Shown here in pieces: positions 50,511 to 53,771 of a DNA stretch of 53,771 nucleotides; positions within the stretch are counted from its first letter, which is position 1; each line of letters begins with the position of its first letter. Where the stretch lies: NCBI GenBank assembly GCA_016342345.1, contig JAEINO010000022.1:1-53771 (forward strand), given 5' to 3'. A program made the position numbers and the translations under genes. The stretch is from Pseudodesulfovibrio sp. (GTDB lineage: Bacteria; Desulfobacterota; Desulfovibrionia; Desulfovibrionales; Desulfovibrionaceae). Under the pieces are notes generated by a model. That model was not told the origin of the DNA. It saw only the letters and a list, made by a program, of their open reading frames with translations, and searched no databases.

Positions 50511-50546
50511 GCTCCCTGTCCCAGATTCATATCTGAGACAGGGAGC
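50511..50546 (+). terminator. Hairpin after potD
   Basis: A 16-bp stem with one mismatch (GCTCCCTGTCCCAGAT, 50511-50526; partner 50531-50546) and a four-base loop. A T6 run occurs 17 bases later. It likely ends or protects the Pot operon transcript. Confidence 0.55.
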
Positions 50547-50947
50547 CTGCATGTCTATGCACCTTTTTTAACGGACGCTGGGAAGGTCCAATCCTGTTTG
50601 TATGTGCCGCCATTCATGGCGATGAATTGAAAAACATTGAGATCGTTCGACGCCTCACAAGCTTTAAACGCCTCGGTAAAATTGTGGCTCGGCACCTGAA
50701 ACCGAGTCGGGACTGCATGTGCTCACTCCTCAGAGAATTCCTTGGACCTGACACCCCGGAAACCGTGATCAAAGATTGCGAATACAGCATAACCGCGCAG
50801 ATTCTCCACGGTGTCCTGGGCTGGCCTATCATAAGCGCGATCGTTCCAGAGCAGAAGCCGTTTGGAGAATGTGTGGATGAACTAGCAAACCATGTTGTAC
50901 GATTTTCTTTGGCCGCGCTATCTGCCTTCCAAAAACAGAGAAAATGA
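50540..50947 (+). pseudogene. Remnant of a succinylglutamate desuccinylase/aspartoacylase-like gene
   Basis: The frame reads NGRWEGPILFVCAAIHGDEL then KNIEIVRRLTSFKRLGKI, the opening part of the M14/aspartoacylase-like family, where H-x-x-E (here HGDE) binds zinc. The usual continuation with GTLIAVPIVNPFGF is missing. The frame instead runs into an unrelated-looking segment (ARHLKPSRD to ITAQILHGVLGWPI to AFQKQRK) ending at 50947. No start codon or signal is intact. It looks like an internal deletion that joined two pieces. In some genomes genes of this family accompany rimK/rimB pairs, which may explain its place downstream of the cluster. Confidence 0.55.
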
Positions 50948-50998
50948 ACACTCTATACCAGGGGAACACCATCATATATTTCAGTCCCATACTAAAAA

Positions 50999-51024
50999 GG
51001 CTTGGAAGAAAACTCTTCTAAGCC
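50999..51024 (+). terminator. Hairpin resembling the 6943 terminator
   Basis: An 11-bp stem (GGCTTGGAAGA, 50999-51009; partner 51014-51024) with one G-U pair. The sequence is nearly that of the terminator at 6943-6973, but T-run is lacking. Confidence 0.5.
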
Positions 51025-51053
51025 ACTAATATTATTGTGGTGAAGCTACCCAC

Positions 51054-51108
51054 GCACTTTTGAATGGCATTCAAGAGGTCGTGGGTTCGATTCCCTCCAG
51101 CTCCACCA
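51054..51108 (+). tRNA. 3' remnant of tRNA-Ala(GGC), probable attachment site
   Basis: The 55 bases contain a complete anticodon arm with loop ATGGCAT (anticodon GGC, U33 present) and stem TTTGA/TCAAG, a variable region GAGGTC, a T-loop TTCGATT and the 3' end CAGCTCCACCA. This is the pattern of tRNA-Ala(GGC). The 5' half, acceptor strand and D-arm (expected GGGGCTG... AGCTCAG...) is missing, and the T-stem has one mismatch. So this is not a working tRNA. It lies next to a convergent integrase gene, as attachment sites made of tRNA 3' ends do. Confidence 0.75.
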
Positions 51109-51120
51109 CAAGAAAGTTAA

Positions 51121-51152
51121 GGATTCCAGGATAATACCCGGAATCCTTTTTT
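51121..51152 (+). terminator. Terminator after the tRNA remnant
   Basis: GGATTCC (51121-51127) and GGAATCC (51140-51146) form a stem followed by T6. The arrangement is that of a tRNA gene's own terminator and may have moved with the attachment site. Confidence 0.65.
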
Positions 51153-51185
51153 CGTGTCTGAAGGCCGTTTTTGGGAATATGTCCG

Positions 51186-52373
51186 CTATGTGTCCGCTGC
51201 TTCCGACGGGCCATTGTCTGTGCCAGTCATGGCATAACGCCGTGCTAGGCGATCTTGCGGACTGCTGTCGATGACACCTTCAAGATGGCTGTACCTGTCG
51301 GTCATGCGTAATGTCTTGTGGCCGATCATGACGTTCGTTTCTTTCAACGTACTGCCGGACAGCAGCATGTTCGTGCAGTAGGTGTGGCGATGGTCATGGA
51401 AGTGCAGGTCGTCAAAACCATGGGTTTTGCTTAAGTTCGACCAAGCGGTGTCGATGGACATGAATGGCATGCCATTCATGTGGCCGATCACATAATCCTC
51501 TTTGACTTTCCCGCCGCGCTTTTCCCGGTACTGCGACACATGCTCCAAACGAGCAATGAGCGCTTTCCGTGTTCTGGGCATGATCTGATGTGTTCGCGTC
51601 ATGCCGTTTTTGGTGCGGTGGAATGTGATCCGGTTTTCATCAAGATGGACATCGGCCAACTTTAGCGCCAGCACTTCCTGTGTACTACATCCGTGTTCCA
51701 CGGCCAACAGGATGGCCAGTACCATGTAGTGCTTTGCCCTGCGTTGGGCGGCAGCTTCAAGCAAGGCATCGACTTCGATGGGCTTCTGAGCGTTTTTCCT
51801 TTCACTGCCTTGTTCGGACAAGTATGGGATGGGCTTTGCCACATCATGATCGATCAGGCCGTTGTGCTTTGCTTGGGCGAAGACCTGCTTGATGATAAAC
51901 AACCGGCGGTTTGCCAGCACGTTACAGTTCTTGCCTTTTTCGCCTTTGGCGATCAGCTTTGCCTTGGTCTTTTTGGCGATACAGATGCGGTAATCTCGAA
52001 TGGTATCCTCGTCGAGGTCGTGGAGCAAAGTACGCTTCCATTCCTTCAGGATGGGGGCAAGCAGGTAGCCATATCCGGAATGACTTTCTGCGCCTATTTT
52101 ACCTTCCCCCAGCTTCCGGTCCCATTCGTCCTGGCAAAGCTTCGCAGCCTGCCCAAAGGTGGGCAGGGACTGCTGCTTGGTTTGCTTTGCTTCCTTGGCC
52201 GGCATTCTGCCGCTGTCAATCAGGGTGCGTACCCGATTGACTTCTTCCTGCGCCAGGTCTTTCCGTCTGTACGTCTTGTGGTATTCCTTCTTGCCCGTTT
52301 CCGGGTCCTTGACATGAATGACGTACGCTTTTCCTTTTTTCAGCAAACGGGTCGCGATGGTGACTGTAGCCAT
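51186..52373 (-). CDS. Tyrosine recombinase / integrase
   Basis: 395 residues. An Arm-binding N-terminus (KKGKAYVIHVKDPETGKK), a core-binding part and a C-terminal catalytic domain are visible. Box II is clear: HDHRHTYCTNMLL (His and Arg), IGHKTLRMTDRYSHL (His and nucleophile Tyr). Box I, normally GLR-x-x-E, reads HGCSTQEVLALK, with the catalytic Arg replaced by Ser. The gene lies 78 bases from the tRNA remnant, reads toward it, and has an excisionase-like gene just upstream (3-base gap): the arrangement of a site-specific integration module. The box-I change raises doubt about activity. Confidence 0.9.
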   Translation of the reverse strand: MATVTIATRLLKKGKAYVIHVKDPETGKKEYHKTYRRKDLAQEEVNRVRTLIDSGRMPAKEAKQTKQQSLPTFGQAAKLCQDEWDRKLGEGKIGAESHSGYGYLLAPILKEWKRTLLHDLDEDTIRDYRICIAKKTKAKLIAKGEKGKNCNVLANRRLFIIKQVFAQAKHNGLIDHDVAKPIPYLSEQGSERKNAQKPIEVDALLEAAAQRRAKHYMVLAILLAVEHGCSTQEVLALKLADVHLDENRITFHRTKNGMTRTHQIMPRTRKALIARLEHVSQYREKRGGKVKEDYVIGHMNGMPFMSIDTAWSNLSKTHGFDDLHFHDHRHTYCTNMLLSGSTLKETNVMIGHKTLRMTDRYSHLEGVIDSSPQDRLARRYAMTGTDNGPSEAADT

Positions 52374-52376
52374 AAG

Positions 52377-52580
52377 CTATTTCCCCTTCGGACTGTTCGC
52401 CGCCAAGCTTCTTTGATTTTCAATGAACGATAGCAGATCGATTTCAAGGATCAGCCTTCTGGAGCCTACCGGGATATGCGGTAAGGCGCCAGCCCCGATC
52501 AGGCGTGAAATCGTTGCACGATGGACCCGCAAAATACGGGCAGTTTCAGCGATGGTTAACAAATTTACTTCTTCCAACAT
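52377..52580 (-). CDS. Excisionase-like helix-turn-helix protein
   Basis: 67 residues. A MerR/excisionase-type helix-turn-helix, LLTIAETARILRVHRATISRLIGAGALPHIPVG, then RRLILEIDLLSF. It probably binds the attachment site and turns recombination toward excision. The ATG at 52580 is used; the TTG two codons earlier lacks better context. Stop and integrase start are three bases apart. Confidence 0.85.
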   Translation of the reverse strand: MLEEVNLLTIAETARILRVHRATISRLIGAGALPHIPVGSRRLILEIDLLSFIENQRSLAANSPKGK

Positions 52581-52860
52581 TTTCAATAATTCTCATAGGA
52601 ACAGAACGTAAAGCCTCCTACCGCTTGTGCGTACCCGTTTCCATTTCCCCTCCATTTTTAAGGTTATTACTACAACAAACTCAGCCGATGTTTTATTATA
52701 GGCACGGCAAGAGATTGACGCGCAAGGTTGAGACAAGGGATATTTTTAATGTTTGCTTGGAATAGGCAAGAAAAGTGAAAATCCCGCACGAAATGGCGGT
52801 ATTTTGAGAAAAAAGAATTCCAAAATGGCATCAAATGACTCCACTTTTCAGGCGTATAAT

Positions 52861-52899
52861 CATGTCTGTCTATCGGCCTGCGGACGATAGACAGACATG
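52861..52899. repeat. Perfect 15-bp inverted repeat
   Basis: CATGTCTGTCTATCG (52861-52875) and its exact complement at 52885-52899, nine bases apart. No T-run follows. It could be a recombinase-binding site, part of an untranslated RNA, or an operator. Confidence 0.8.
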
Positions 52900-52901
52900 A
52901 C

Positions 52902-52943
52902 GGTTGCAGAGCTAGATTGACTCGTCGATCTCGCTCTGCAACC
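52902..52943. repeat. Long hairpin, 11-bp arms with an inner stem
   Basis: GGTTGCAGAGC (52902-52912) pairs with 52933-52943. The inside continues as AGATTGA/TCGATCT (one G-U pair) around a CTCG loop, so almost the whole 42 bases fold into one stem. It is two bases from the preceding inverted repeat. Confidence 0.75.
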
Positions 52944-52956
52944 TCGTTCCCACAGA

Positions 52957-52979
52957 AAAACCCCGCCGAAGCGGGGTCT
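52957..52979 (-). terminator. Terminator of the second recombinase gene
   Basis: ACCCCGC-TTCG-GCGGGGT on the minus strand, followed by TTTTC. It lies just past the stop of the recombinase gene at 52983. Confidence 0.85.
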
Positions 52980-52982
52980 TGG

Positions 52983-53771
52983 TTAATGGCTGCATCCCAG
53001 ATAGGCATCAGATACGTCGCGACGCCCGGAAGAATGTCCAGCTGTCTGTTCGATGTCATCGCGGGCTTCAGCATCAAGGCGGGGCCATTCCGGGCCCGCT
53101 GTATTCTGTGCTGCATGTTGAAAGACTTCCACGGATTCGTGCTGATTGGGCGGCTGAAAGCCAGTGTGTTTGACGTACATACGATGGAACCTTTCATGCC
53201 TATTGCTGTGGAGCGTCCAGCCGCTTTCTTTCTTTGTGAAGCCACATAATCGGGCCGCATGGGACAACTTTTCCTGCCACTTGTCACCCATTTGACTCGG
53301 CATGAGATTATGTATCCCTGGCCTGTTGGATTGACTGACGAATGGCATTGCTTTTTTCAATGCTTCCTGTTGCTGATCAGACAGGTTGTGCAGCGTTCGG
53401 GGTCTGCCACCTTTTGTTCCATACTGTATATGGATGCTGCGGCCTTCCCGGTCCCAATCGCTGACTAGGTCGACTTTGGCAGATTCTTCCCGCCGCAATC
53501 CGAGTTCATACTGTAACCTGATCTGTGCTGCTGCCCTTGGGCCATGTTGATATTTGACTTCGTTTGTCAGCTTGTCGATTGCCCCCTGAACGAATTCAGG
53601 GGCAACCGCTTTGCTGTTAGCGTTGGCAATGCTACCGCGCCTGACATCAAAAACATCATTGGTCGGGCTGATACTGCTATTGCCGTATGTTTCACACAGG
53701 TGACGGGCCGCTGAAAACACTTCAGCTATACGCCCGTCACCAACGCCGTTTTCTTTCATTTTGTCAGCCAC
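52983..53771 (-). CDS. Second tyrosine recombinase (integrase-domain protein), partial
   Basis: 262 residues visible; the gene continues past the window edge (the first visible codon is a GTG and is probably internal). Box I ELGLRREESAKV has the catalytic Arg, and box II LHSNRHERFHRMY the His/Arg pair; GHSSGRRDVSDAYLG holds the closing His and Tyr. The type is that of the large integrase-domain proteins found in integrative elements. With the integrase at 51186 it gives two recombinases in 2.6 kb, typical of an element end. The strand and the terminator downstream make it an independent unit. Confidence 0.85.
   Translation of the reverse strand: MADKMKENGVGDGRIAEVFSAARHLCETYGNSSISPTNDVFDVRRGSIANANSKAVAPEFVQGAIDKLTNEVKYQHGPRAAAQIRLQYELGLRREESAKVDLVSDWDREGRSIHIQYGTKGGRPRTLHNLSDQQQEALKKAMPFVSQSNRPGIHNLMPSQMGDKWQEKLSHAARLCGFTKKESGWTLHSNRHERFHRMYVKHTGFQPPNQHESVEVFQHAAQNTAGPEWPRLDAEARDDIEQTAGHSSGRRDVSDAYLGCSH

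Larger units (their letters stand above)
50390..51185. other. Region with a decayed gene and the tRNA-Ala remnant
   Basis: About 800 bases at the junction between the Pot operon and an integrated element. It contains a strong hairpin (50511-50546), a decayed aspartoacylase-like gene (50540-50947), a second hairpin (50999-51024), a tRNA fragment (51054-51108) and a terminator (51121-51152), listed separately. Confidence 0.55.
52581..52982. other. Non-coding region with two strong hairpins
   Basis: 402 bases between the excisionase-like gene and the second recombinase. The right half holds two stable inverted repeats (52861-52899 and 52902-52943) and a terminator. A TATAAT hexamer at 52855-52860 abuts the first repeat but lacks a good -35 element. 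No gene is seen. Confidence 0.5.

Noticed and set aside
51054-51108. 3' end of tmRNA (shares CAGCTCCACCA)
   Set aside because: A normal anticodon arm with loop ATGGCAT precedes the T-arm, which fits tRNA-Ala(GGC); no tmRNA tag or 5' end upstream.
1-53771. CRISPR arrays and rRNA genes
   Set aside because: No regularly spaced repeats and no rRNA-like sequence were seen; the only repeats are those listed.

Overview
The window reads as chromosome of an anaerobic, probably sulfate-reducing member of the Desulfovibrionaceae. This is an inference from gene content, not from a marker gene. The pointers are a glycyl radical enzyme with its activase, a selenocysteine-containing HesB/IscA-like protein, a 2-oxoacid:ferredoxin oxidoreductase paired with an ADP-forming acyl-CoA synthetase, FeoAB with a DUF4198 partner, two sigma-54 activators, and short dense operons with good Shine-Dalgarno sites.

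Region 1 (1-8.1 kb): the end of an unknown gene, a TSUP permease, and a sigma-54 activator (1078-2577, minus) divergent from a glycyl radical operon. A -24/-12 promoter at 2802 precedes the glycyl radical enzyme (2898-5351), its activating enzyme (5499-6392), a selenoprotein whose in-frame TGA at 6631 hides it from ordinary gene calling (6520-6813), and a 44-codon overlapping frame. The enzyme lacks the Cys-x-Glu pair seen in most characterised lyases, decarboxylases and dehydratases of its class. A secreted polysaccharide deacetylase faces this operon.

Region 2 (8.3-19.2 kb, all minus): what looks like a complete oxidative route for an amino acid or similar amine. It holds an MFS importer, a UbiX-like flavin prenyltransferase, a RidA imine hydrolase, a DAO-family FAD oxidase, an ADP-forming acyl-CoA synthetase, and the delta, gamma, beta and alpha subunits of a 2-oxoacid:ferredoxin oxidoreductase, with an IclR regulator upstream. 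The inferred chain is amine oxidation, imine hydrolysis, CoA-dependent oxidative decarboxylation to an acyl-CoA, then ATP formation.

Region 3 (19.2-22.7 kb): a lipoprotein prolyl-aminopeptidase-like hydrolase flanked by two diverged direct repeats of about 0.5 kb and a REP-like hairpin. Region 4 (22.7-28.1 kb, minus): feoA-feoB, a small secreted protein and a DUF4198 protein, then small cysteine-rich orphan genes including a phage-head-like zinc-ribbon protein. Region 5 (28.1-30.1 kb): alkylation repair, an Ada-AlkA fusion overlapping ogt.

Region 6 (30.2-40.9 kb): a secreted phosphatidylserine-decarboxylase-like protein, a PaaK-like adenylating enzyme, a LuxR regulator, a three-part DUF3089-metallophosphoesterase-Ig-like fusion, a Tat lipoprotein metallophosphoesterase and a GH1 beta-glucosidase.

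Region 7 (41.2-50.4 kb): a sigma-54 activator with a degenerate receiver, a 24-bp perfect hairpin, then a sigma-54 promoter heading eleven tightly packed genes: three small beta-strand-rich (OB-like) proteins, a GNAT acetyltransferase, a SET-domain protein, a RimB-type zinc protease, a RimK ligase and PotABCD. Linking protein-modifying enzymes to polyamine uptake under one promoter is the most system-like and least explained feature of the window, with the selenoprotein/glycyl radical operon close behind.

Region 8 (50.4-53.8 kb): a decayed aspartoacylase-like gene, a tRNA-Ala(GGC) 3' remnant, and the edge of an integrated element with two tyrosine recombinases, an excisionase-like protein and a block of strong hairpins.
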